Below, in pieces: positions 1-5,647 of a stretch of 5,647 bases of DNA. This stretch comes from Bacillota bacterium (GTDB lineage Bacteria; Bacillota; Clostridia; Lachnospirales; Cellulosilyticaceae). Position numbers and translations under genes: made by a program. Below the pieces are notes generated by a model. It saw only the letters and a program-made list of their open reading frames with translations. It was not told the origin of the DNA and did not search any database. Location of the stretch: the NCBI GenBank assembly GCA_023415525.1, contig JAEZKI010000552.1, forward strand, positions 1 through 5,647. The letters run 5' to 3'. The number at the start of each line of letters is the position of its first letter. Positions within the stretch are counted from its first letter, which is position 1.

Positions 1-1243
1 TTTCTATTCCAGTTAGGGTTCCTCCTTCATAAACATGATAAGTCCCTTCCTTTAACTGAGGAGTACTCAGGGAAATATAGGTATAATTTTGGGGAAAGTC
101 ATAGGCAAAAACAGGGGTGTCGGAAGCATCAGTTACTACCAATAGCTGATCCGTTTTTTGAGCTAGCTCTAAGGACATAAAAAGCTGTTTAGAGCTATTT
201 TCTAGTGGGTCATACATATTTCCTGCACCAATAACCGTGCCGCCATTAATGGTAGAGCCCATATCGGAGTCAATGCCACCATCCATACTCTTAGGGTTAG
301 CTAGGGAGATAACGGTTCCGCCATTAATAACATTCCAACCATTGGAATCAATCCCATCACCTTCACTGCCATTTCCTGCATAGATGGTTAAATAGCCAGC
401 ATTCATAGTAAAGACGCTGATACCGTCCTCATTGACATTAATGCCATCATCACTGGATTCAATATGAATCACCCCACCATTAATAGTGAGATGACGTTCT
501 GTATCTAGCCCTTCGTTGGCAGCTTGAATGTTAAGGATACCATTTCCTTTTGTTTCACCATCTATTTCCATACTCATACGTGAATAGAAGGCACCATCAT
601 ATTTATGAAGTTTCTTTTGCTCTGCATTATCTTTGTAAATACGTGCCACATAAGCACCTGTTACTTGATTGGTGGTATCATCTGCAAGAATGACACGGGC
701 TCCTGCTTGAGAGGTATCTACTTGATTAGAGGCTGTTTCTGTAGTGGAATCTGCATCACATTCATAAACGTTGTAGAAGAAAATAGCAGGAGCCACACTG
801 CAGTTAATATCTACTTGGTCTAAGATTAAGGTAACCTTATCCTGTTCTTCTTTGCCAACATTAACAAAGATTTGCCCATAAGAGAGTTTACCAGAAAGAT
901 GATAGGTGCCAGGTTGGGTGATATGAACAACGGTATGTTTATCTGCTTCCTCCTTGGTATGCTTATCTTGAGCGGTTCCTTCTCCATAGGCATTGCCACT
1001 GGCATAAGTATCACGGTCTTCATAGTAAATAATATCGTGACTTGTGTAAACAGCGGCACTAGAGTCTGTTGGGGCCGTTTGACCGTTTACTACAATTTCC
1101 TTGTCAGATAAAACAATAGCTGTTTCTTGAGTTGAAATGTTAGTAGTGATGGGAGTTGTTACGTCTGCTGCTAAAACATTGGAAATAGGAGCGAGAGCAA
1201 GAGATGCACAAAGTATACCGTATAAAAACTTCTTTACTTTCAT
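1..1243 (-). CDS. Secreted beta-helix carbohydrate-binding protein, Cthe_2159/DUF4353 family (3' end outside window)
   Basis: The frame is open without a stop from the ATG at 1243-1241 to the left edge, giving 414 codons; the C-terminus is missing. Residues 1-25 form a classical signal peptide: KVKK, a hydrophobic core, then VLA before ADV, which fits signal peptidase I. There is no lipobox, so the product should be exported. Residues from about 110 match the N-terminal pattern of the Cthe_2159 family as I recall it (GTYHLSG, then KVTLILDQVDI). From residue 245 there are coil-like repeats with GLDTE, GINVN, GIDSN and GIDSD at 245, 267, 297 and 323, and INGG turns at 254, 306 and 332. This is typical of a right-handed parallel beta-helix with acidic, possibly calcium-binding, turns. 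Known for the family: Cthe_2159 itself resembles polysaccharide lyases and binds cellulose and acidic sugars such as polygalacturonate. Binding by this protein is inferred. Cys148 and Cys162 flank a strand and could form a disulfide. The family call is fairly secure; substrate and any enzyme activity are unknown. Confidence 0.85.
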   Translation of the reverse strand, partial: MKVKKFLYGILCASLALAPISNVLAADVTTPITTNISTQETAIVLSDKEIVVNGQTAPTDSSAAVYTSHDIIYYEDRDTYASGNAYGEGTAQDKHTKEEADKHTVVHITQPGTYHLSGKLSYGQIFVNVGKEEQDKVTLILDQVDINCSVAPAIFFYNVYECDADSTTETASNQVDTSQAGARVILADDTTNQVTGAYVARIYKDNAEQKKLHKYDGAFYSRMSMEIDGETKGNGILNIQAANEGLDTERHLTINGGVIHIESSDDGINVNEDGISVFTMNAGYLTIYAGNGSEGDGIDSNGWNVINGGTVISLANPKSMDGGIDSDMGSTINGGTVIGAGNMYDPLENSSKQLFMSLELAQKTDQLLVVTDASDTPVFAYDFPQNYTYISLSTPQLKEGTYHVYEGGTLTGIE

Positions 1244-1252
1244 AATAAAAAA

Positions 1253-1258
1253 CCTCCT
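1253..1258 (-). promoter_or_regulatory. Ribosome binding site of the beta-helix gene
   Basis: Read on the minus strand this is a perfect AGGAGG, nine bases upstream of the ATG at 1243-1241. It fixes the start of the beta-helix gene. The signal peptide begins directly at that ATG, which agrees. Confidence 0.85.
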
Positions 1259-1293
1259 AGTATGTATTTGTATTCGATAGAACACCTATAAAA

Positions 1294-1346
1294 ATAAACC
1301 CACTAAACTTAGGTTTATATTTATTTTAAAATACATTTTTTTAGTG
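1294..1346 (-). promoter_or_regulatory. Possible stem-loop with loop pairing in the beta-helix gene leader
   Basis: ATAAACC at 1294-1300 is the exact reverse complement of GGTTTAT at 1312-1318, giving a 7-bp stem with an 11-base loop about 50 bases before the start codon on the minus strand. CACTAAA in that loop (plus-strand 1301-1307) is in turn the exact reverse complement of TTTAGTG at 1340-1346. In the minus-strand transcript an upstream CACTAAA could therefore pair with the hairpin loop as a pseudoknot, or compete with it. The complementarity is directly visible. A regulatory role is speculation, because short matches arise easily in AT-rich DNA. The stem could equally be a protein-binding site. 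Confidence 0.25.
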
Positions 1347-1464
1347 ATAGAAATATGAAAGAAATGTGACGGCTAAATGAAAGTATATAAGAAAGGCATC
1401 TGTTAATATTTTGTTTTTTGCTATACATTATTTGATTTTACATCCCTATGACTTGGATTCTCCA

Positions 1465-1473
1465 TGTTATAAA
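1465..1473 (+). promoter_or_regulatory. Candidate extended -10 promoter of the rhamnosidase operon
   Basis: TGTTATAAA matches the extended -10 pattern TGnTATAAT at all but the last base. At 16 to 18 bases upstream there is no good -35 hexamer (CCTATG at the 17-base spacing), which extended -10 promoters tolerate and which would suit dependence on an activator. Transcription would begin near 1480, giving a leader of about 70 bases before the GTG start. TTGGAT at 1453-1458 is too close to serve as the -35. Confidence 0.4.
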
Positions 1474-1486
1474 AGAAGATTTAGGA

Positions 1487-1496
1487 TTAAGCTTAA
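1487..1496. promoter_or_regulatory. 10-base palindrome near the predicted transcription start, possible operator
   Basis: TTAAGCTTAA is a perfect palindrome beginning 13 bases after the candidate -10. A repressor bound here would block initiation. It is short, AT-rich and present once, so chance is a fair explanation. Confidence 0.2.
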
Positions 1497-1536
1497 AGAG
1501 TAGAACATTTAGTAGAGTAAAAGAAAAGTTTTAACT

Positions 1537-1544
1537 GGAGGAGG
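1537..1544 (+). promoter_or_regulatory. Ribosome binding site that decides the GTG start
   Basis: GGAGGAGG ends six bases before the GTG at 1551. An in-frame TAA at 1518-1520 rules out any start further upstream, and no in-frame ATG lies between that stop and the GTG. This supports GTG as the true start of the rhamnosidase. Confidence 0.85.
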
Positions 1545-1550
1545 TATAAG

Positions 1551-4199
1551 GTGATAAAAGTAGAAAAGCTTACCGTCAATTATGAAGTAAATCCTGAAGG
1601 AGTGGGCAAGCAGATACAGTTAGGCTGGGTGATTGTCAGTGATCAGAGGGAGGTATTACAAGCTTCTTATCATTTGCAGATTTCAAAAGATAAGAAGTTT
1701 GAAGAGAAGGTCTACGATAGTGAAGTTGTGCAAAGTGAAGCTTCACAACATATTACACCAATGGGGTTAGAGCTAGAGAGTTTACAAAAATATTATTATA
1801 GAGTAAGGGTAACAGATAATAAGGGAGAGACGAGTCCTTATAGTGAAATCGGTTATTTTATTACAGGTATTTTAGAAGAAGCAGAGTGGAAAGCCCAATT
1901 TATTTCAGCAGAAACAGTGGAGGATGCAGAGAATTCAAAAGGAACTTACTTAAGAAGTCATTTTAATATAGCTAAAAAAGTTAAAAGTGCCTATGTTGTT
2001 TCTACAGCCTTGGGCTTATATCATCTTTACATGAATGGTAAAAAGATAGGTAAGGATCAGATGATGCCTGGTTGGACTTCTTATAAAAAACATTTAGTGT
2101 ATCAGCTTTATGATATCACAGAGGAAGTTAAACAAGGAGAAAATGCTATTGGGGCTATGGTAGGAGCTGGGTGGTATAAAGGAAGTATGGGCTTTAGGGA
2201 GAGTAGAAATAATTACGGAAAACAAACGGCTCTATTATGCCAGATTCGCTTGACCTATGAGGATGGAACGATAGAAGAGATTATCTCAGATAAGAATTGG
2301 AAGGGATATGATGCGCCAGTCCTATTTGCAGAGATTTATGATGGGGAAATCTATGATGCTAGACGTGAACAAGAGGGATGGTGTACTCCAGGTTTTAAAG
2401 ATGAAATGTGGAGAGAGGTAGAAGTGGTAGATTATGATAAAGGTGTCTTGATGCCTCAAGGTGCAGGGCGCGTTCAAGTGATAGAGACTCTTGCTCCTAA
2501 ACGAATCTTTACAACACCCCAGGGGGATACTGTCATTGATTTTGGACAGAATTTAACGGGATGGGTAAGCTTTAAAGTAAAAGGCCAATTAGGAGACAAA
2601 GTTGAGCTTGCATGCTTTGAAGTATTAGATAAAGAAGGGAATGTTTATTTAGATAATTTAAGGGGAGCGAAACAAACCTTAATTTATTATTGTAAAGATG
2701 ATAAAGAAGTAGAATATGCGCCATACTTTACTTTCCAGGGCTTCCAGTATGTTAAAGTGGTTTCTTATCCAGGCGATGTTAAAGCCGATGACTTCACGGC
2801 AAATGTGGTCCATACAAAGATGGAACAAACAGGGGAATTTGAGTGTTCTAATCCCGCCGTTAACCAACTGCAACACAATATTTTATGGGGACTAAAAGGG
2901 AACTTTTTAGATATTCCAACAGATTGTCCTCAGCGTAATGAAAGGTTAGGTTGGACAGGAGATGCCCAGATTTTTAGTAGGACAGCATGTTATCTCATGA
3001 ATACCTATACTTTCTTTTCTAAATGGCTTAGGGATGTAAAAGCAGACCAGACACCCGAAGGGGGTGTGCCACATGTTGTACCAGATATTCTATCTAATAA
3101 ATGTGAAGAGGATTGGTTATTGAGTAAAGGAACTCACTCAGCAGCGGCATGGGCAGATGTAGCAACGATTAATCCTTGGACCCTCTATTTGACTTTTGGT
3201 GATAGACAGATTTTAAAAGAGCAATATGAGAGTATGCAAGGATGGGTAGACTTTATGTATAATCACTCAGAAGATGGGATTTGGAGTTACGGTCTCCAAT
3301 TTGGGGATTGGGTAGCCTTAGATGCAGAAGAAGGAAGTTACTTTGGGGCTACACCCAATGAACTAACTGCAACGGCCTATTATGCTTATTCCACCCAACT
3401 ACTGGCTAAGATAGCTAAAGTATTAGGAAAAGAAGAAGACTACGAAAAATATACGCAGTTACACCAAGAGATTGTAAAGAGTTTCCAAAAGCACTTTTTT
3501 AACAAAGAGGGCAGGTTGATTGCTCAGACTCAGACAGCACACATATTAGCCTTGTATTTCGACTTAGTTCCAGAGGGCCATAAAGAAAAGATTGTAGAAG
3601 GTCTTTTAGACTTATTAAAAAAGGAAAATGGACATTTGGTAACAGGCTTTGTAGGTACACCTTATTTCTGTCATGCTTTAAGTCAAAACGGACATACCAA
3701 AGAAGCTTATGAACTCTTACTAAAGGACGATTTCCCATCTTGGCTTTATCAAGTAAAGATGGGGGCAACGACTATATGGGAACACTGGGATGGCATAAAG
3801 CCAGATGGAAGTATGTGGAGTGCAGATATGAATTCCTTTAATCACTATGCTTATGGTGCCATTGGTGAGTGGCTCTACCGAGTTGTGGCAGGAATAGAAA
3901 TTGATGAAAATGAACCAGGCTATAAACATAGCATTATAGCTCCTCATATAGGGGGAGGATTTGACTATGTGAAGGCAGCTTATGAATCCATTTATGGGAA
4001 GATTAGCTCTCACTGGAGAGTTAAGGGCAAAAGGGTTGAAATGGACCTTATTATTCCAGTAAATACAAGGGCTACCCTTTATTTAGAGGAAGTAAAAGAA
4101 GTTATAGAAGCAGATGGTATGGTATTTGAAACAGGCAATGGATTGACTTATGCAGAAGTGGGCTCTGGAAATTATCATGTTATTTATGAAACCTATTAA
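1551..4199 (+). CDS. Alpha-L-rhamnosidase, glycoside hydrolase family 78, cytoplasmic
   Basis: This enzyme should hydrolyse terminal non-reducing alpha-L-rhamnose from glycosides or oligosaccharides; GH78 enzymes act with inversion. The 882-residue length is normal for the family. Visible layout: an Ig/fibronectin-like N-terminal domain (about 1-105), the Bac_rhamnosid_N beta-sandwich (about 129-252), a second beta-sandwich with the family signature DFGQN at 330-334, the (alpha/alpha)6-barrel catalytic domain (about 430-780) and a C-terminal beta-domain (about 785-882). The hallmark DCPQRNERLGWTGD covers 458-471. By family comparison Glu464 is the general acid, with Asp458 and Asp471 in the active site, and Glu744 in TTIWEHWD is the expected general base. 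All key residues are present, so it should be active. It starts with GTG and has no signal peptide or membrane segment, so it should work on imported substrate. The binding-protein gene follows after 24 bases, consistent with one operon. GH78 assignment is secure; the natural substrate (rhamnogalacturonan oligomers, plant glycosides or bacterial glycans) is not determined. Confidence 0.96.
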   Translation: MIKVEKLTVNYEVNPEGVGKQIQLGWVIVSDQREVLQASYHLQISKDKKFEEKVYDSEVVQSEASQHITPMGLELESLQKYYYRVRVTDNKGETSPYSEIGYFITGILEEAEWKAQFISAETVEDAENSKGTYLRSHFNIAKKVKSAYVVSTALGLYHLYMNGKKIGKDQMMPGWTSYKKHLVYQLYDITEEVKQGENAIGAMVGAGWYKGSMGFRESRNNYGKQTALLCQIRLTYEDGTIEEIISDKNWKGYDAPVLFAEIYDGEIYDARREQEGWCTPGFKDEMWREVEVVDYDKGVLMPQGAGRVQVIETLAPKRIFTTPQGDTVIDFGQNLTGWVSFKVKGQLGDKVELACFEVLDKEGNVYLDNLRGAKQTLIYYCKDDKEVEYAPYFTFQGFQYVKVVSYPGDVKADDFTANVVHTKMEQTGEFECSNPAVNQLQHNILWGLKGNFLDIPTDCPQRNERLGWTGDAQIFSRTACYLMNTYTFFSKWLRDVKADQTPEGGVPHVVPDILSNKCEEDWLLSKGTHSAAAWADVATINPWTLYLTFGDRQILKEQYESMQGWVDFMYNHSEDGIWSYGLQFGDWVALDAEEGSYFGATPNELTATAYYAYSTQLLAKIAKVLGKEEDYEKYTQLHQEIVKSFQKHFFNKEGRLIAQTQTAHILALYFDLVPEGHKEKIVEGLLDLLKKENGHLVTGFVGTPYFCHALSQNGHTKEAYELLLKDDFPSWLYQVKMGATTIWEHWDGIKPDGSMWSADMNSFNHYAYGAIGEWLYRVVAGIEIDENEPGYKHSIIAPHIGGGFDYVKAAYESIYGKISSHWRVKGKRVEMDLIIPVNTRATLYLEEVKEVIEADGMVFETGNGLTYAEVGSGNYHVIYETY

Positions 4200-4209
4200 G
4201 AAAAGAAAA

Positions 4210-4215
4210 GGGAGG
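4210..4215 (+). promoter_or_regulatory. Ribosome binding site of the binding-protein gene in a 24-base intercistronic gap
   Basis: GGGAGG lies eight bases before the ATG at 4224. The gap from the rhamnosidase stop codon (4197-4199) is only 24 bases and holds no terminator and no room for a full promoter, so the two genes are very likely co-transcribed. Confidence 0.85.
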
Positions 4216-4223
4216 AAATAATA

Positions 4224-5573
4224 ATGAAAACAAAAAAATTATTAGGATTACTTATGAGCACAGTTTTAGTAGCAGGTACACTTATTGGCTGTGGGGGAAA
4301 ATCTACTTCAGAAGCTACAGCACAACCGGCTAAAAAGGAAACAACAACCCAAAGTAGTGAGGGAGCTGCAGATAAAACGGAGGAAAAGGTAACGCTTACT
4401 ATGCTAATAGACAAAGATGTTACACAGGAAGGCTTTAAAGCTGTGGCAGCCTTAGCAGAAGAGAAACTAGGGATTACCGTAGAAATAGAGACTCGTCCAG
4501 GGGGACCAGATGGTGAAAATATAGTAAAAACACGTTTAGCATCAGGAGACATGGCAGATATCTGTTTATATAATTCAGGCGCTTTATTTTCTGCATTAAA
4601 TCCTTCAGAGTATTTCTTAGATTTATCCTCACAAGAATGGGTCAGTCGTTTAGATGATACCTATAGGGAGACAGTAAGTATTAATAATGCAACCTATGGG
4701 GTACCTTATTCTTCAAGTCAGGCAGGAGCTATTTTATACTCTAAGAAAATTTACGAAGAATTAGGCTTAAAAGTACCTAATACATGGGACGAATTTATAG
4801 CAAACTGTGATGCTATTAAAGCTGCAGGCAAAACAGCTATTTTAGGGACTTTTGCAGATGTGTGGACGACTCAACTTCTTTTCTTAGGAGACCATTATAA
4901 TGTTTTACAGGCAGATCCAACTTTCCCAGAAAGATTTGAAGCAGGAGAAGCTAAATATGCTACAGAACCAGCAGCTCTTAGAAGTTGGGAAAAATTAGCT
5001 CAGACAAGTTCCTATTACAATAGTGATTACTTAGCAACAACCTATAATGATGGATGTGATATGATGGCTAATGCAGAAGCAGGCCACTGGTTAATGCTGA
5101 CACAATCTTTATCTAATATTTATGGACTTTATGGCGATCAGGTTAATGATATTGGTGTATTTGGTATTCCTGGGGATACAGACACAGGGTTAACAGTATG
5201 GATGCCCGCTTCTCTCTATGTGAATAAGAATTCAGATAAAGTAGAAGATGTTTTAAGATTTTTAGAATTCTATACTACAACTGAAGCATTAGATGCTTAC
5301 ACAAGCGCTATTTTACCAGATGGTCCTTATTGTATTAAAGGCTATCAATTACCTGATAATGGTTATGAGGCAGTAAAAACAGATATGCAGGCTTATTTTG
5401 ATGCTGGAAAGACTTCTGTAGCTCTTGAATTCCAAACAGCAGTAAAAGGTGCAAACTGCCCTGCTATTTGCCAATTAGCTATTATAGGTGAAACAACAGC
5501 ATTAGAATGTGCACAAGCTTATGATGAGGATTGCTTAAAACAAGCTGTACAACTTGGACTTGATTGGAAATAA
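4224..5573 (+). CDS. ABC transporter sugar-binding lipoprotein (extracellular solute-binding protein family 1)
   Basis: This is a 449-residue substrate-capturing subunit of an ABC sugar importer, anchored to the outer face of the membrane. Residues 1-22 form a lipoprotein signal: MKTKK, a hydrophobic stretch, then the lipobox LIGC with Cys23 as the lipidated residue. A low-complexity linker rich in Ser, Thr, Lys, Glu and Ala (about 24-55) follows, and then the bilobed fold begins with the strand VTLTML. Family-typical stretches include SGDMADI, the hinge-region YGVPY at 158-162, and VPNTWDEF starting at 184. Length is normal for the family. The mature part has several cysteines, many near the C-terminus, suggesting an anaerobic host rather than obligate disulfides. 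The gene sits directly behind an intracellular GH78 enzyme, so a rhamnose-containing oligosaccharide or glycoside is the likely ligand; this is inference. Permease genes are not in the window and probably follow on the right. The fold assignment is strong and the ligand is uncertain. Confidence 0.93.
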   Translation: MKTKKLLGLLMSTVLVAGTLIGCGGKSTSEATAQPAKKETTTQSSEGAADKTEEKVTLTMLIDKDVTQEGFKAVAALAEEKLGITVEIETRPGGPDGENIVKTRLASGDMADICLYNSGALFSALNPSEYFLDLSSQEWVSRLDDTYRETVSINNATYGVPYSSSQAGAILYSKKIYEELGLKVPNTWDEFIANCDAIKAAGKTAILGTFADVWTTQLLFLGDHYNVLQADPTFPERFEAGEAKYATEPAALRSWEKLAQTSSYYNSDYLATTYNDGCDMMANAEAGHWLMLTQSLSNIYGLYGDQVNDIGVFGIPGDTDTGLTVWMPASLYVNKNSDKVEDVLRFLEFYTTTEALDAYTSAILPDGPYCIKGYQLPDNGYEAVKTDMQAYFDAGKTSVALEFQTAVKGANCPAICQLAIIGETTALECAQAYDEDCLKQAVQLGLDWK

Positions 5574-5575
5574 GG

Positions 5576-5591
5576 GGTTAAAAACATAACC
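5576..5591 (+). repeat. Small stem-loop just after the binding-protein stop codon
   Basis: GGTTA (5576-5580) pairs with TAACC (5587-5591) around a six-base loop, beginning two bases after the stop codon at 5571-5573. It is weak alone, but lies three bases before a much stronger hairpin and may stack with it at the 3' end of the coding region. Confidence 0.35.
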
Positions 5592-5593
5592 GC

Positions 5594-5628
5594 TAGAATT
5601 GGCTACCTAAGGCAGGCAGCCAATTCTA
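5594..5628 (+). terminator. Strong stem-loop without a U-tract, probable processing, stabilising or attenuating element
   Basis: TAGAATTGGCT (5594-5604) and AGCCAATTCTA (5618-5628) form a perfect 11-bp stem. Within the 13-base interior, CCT can pair with AGG across one A-C mismatch, leaving AAGGC as the loop. The bases after the stem are TTAAAAAACAG, so there is no U-run and it is not a standard intrinsic terminator on the plus strand. On the minus strand there is no U-run directly after the stem either. Stem-loops in this place, between a sugar-binding-protein gene and its permease genes, are known to block 3' exonucleases and raise the level of the binding protein relative to the permeases, as in the malE-malF region of Escherichia coli. 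I favour that role; partial termination is the alternative. Confidence 0.6.
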
Positions 5629-5637
5629 TTAAAAAAC

Positions 5638-5647
5638 AGAGAAGAGG
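5638..5647 (+). promoter_or_regulatory. Possible ribosome binding site of the next gene, at the window edge
   Basis: The last bases, AGAGAAGAGG, are purine-rich and resemble a weak Shine-Dalgarno sequence. If real, the next gene of the operon, most likely an ABC permease by analogy with similar loci, would start within about ten bases past the edge. No start codon is visible, so this is tentative. Confidence 0.25.

Larger units (their letters stand above)
1244..1550. other. Divergent intergenic control region
   Basis: These 307 AT-rich bases separate two genes transcribed away from each other, so both promoters should lie here. I found a plausible extended -10 on the plus strand, a 10-base palindrome just beyond it, a minus-strand leader with a possible RNA fold, and both ribosome binding sites. 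I found no convincing -35/-10 pair on the minus strand, no good match to the catabolite-repression (cre) consensus, no riboswitch class I recognise and no small gene with a credible ribosome binding site. No regulator gene lies in the window. Confidence 0.7.

Noticed and set aside
605..1111. Small open frames on the plus strand at 605-823 and 872-1111, and on the minus strand at 826-1059
   Set aside because: They overlap the beta-helix gene in other frames, lack family features and have no convincing ribosome binding site. The long frame with signal peptide, perfect ribosome binding site and family motifs explains this region.
1365..1378. TGTGACGGCTAAAT as a catabolite-repression (cre) site
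   Set aside because: It mismatches the cre consensus at several fixed positions, including the central CG step and the right half, so I do not call it.
1355..1383. Direct repeat ATGAAAG at 1355-1361 and 1377-1383, 22 bases apart, resembling AraC-type half-sites
   Set aside because: Only seven bases match, with no extended similarity, in AT-rich DNA. It is also about 85 bases or more upstream of the candidate -10, too far for the usual position next to the -35.
2679..4013. Minus-strand open frames at 2679-2876, 3499-3768 and 3720-4013
   Set aside because: All lie inside the well-supported rhamnosidase gene on the opposite strand, and their translations resemble no family I know. They are shadow frames.
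4196..4552. 118-codon minus-strand open frame
   Set aside because: It is antisense to the start of the binding-protein gene, and its Ser/Val-rich composition is what the reverse of the linker and signal region would give. No ribosome binding site supports it.
5594..5628. Reading the strong hairpin as a standard intrinsic terminator
   Set aside because: No U-run follows the stem on either strand; TTAAAAAA follows on the plus strand. Its location suits an internal operon element better.

Overview
The window looks like part of a plant-polysaccharide utilisation locus from a low-GC, Gram-positive anaerobe of the class Clostridia. The evidence is AT-rich DNA, strong AGGAGG-type ribosome binding sites, a Gram-positive lipoprotein signal, and the gene content. 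A Lachnospiraceae or Cellulosilyticum-type host is my inference from style and content; nothing in the sequence fixes the species.

Layout: positions 1-1243 (minus strand) hold the first 414 codons of a secreted right-handed beta-helix protein of the Cthe_2159 (DUF4353) carbohydrate-binding family. It runs off the left edge. Positions 1244-1550 are a 307-base divergent intergenic region carrying the control signals of both sides. Positions 1551-4199 (plus) encode a complete cytoplasmic GH78 alpha-L-rhamnosidase. After a 24-base gap, 4224-5573 (plus) encode a complete lipoprotein sugar-binding subunit of an ABC importer. Positions 5574-5647 hold two stem-loops and an A/G-rich tail, and the next gene probably begins just past the right edge.

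How the genes fit together: the binding lipoprotein would capture rhamnose-containing oligosaccharides or glycosides outside the cell and pass them to permeases, which are probably encoded just downstream. The signal-less GH78 enzyme would then remove terminal alpha-L-rhamnose inside the cell. The divergent secreted beta-helix protein may bind acidic plant cell-wall polysaccharide such as pectin. That would suit a rhamnogalacturonan-directed locus, but neither substrate can be proved from this sequence.

I see no mobile element, CRISPR array, tRNA or rRNA. I do not see a clearly new biological system. The least explained elements are a strong stem-loop without a U-tract after the binding-protein gene, and a possible loop-pairing RNA fold in the leader of the beta-helix gene.
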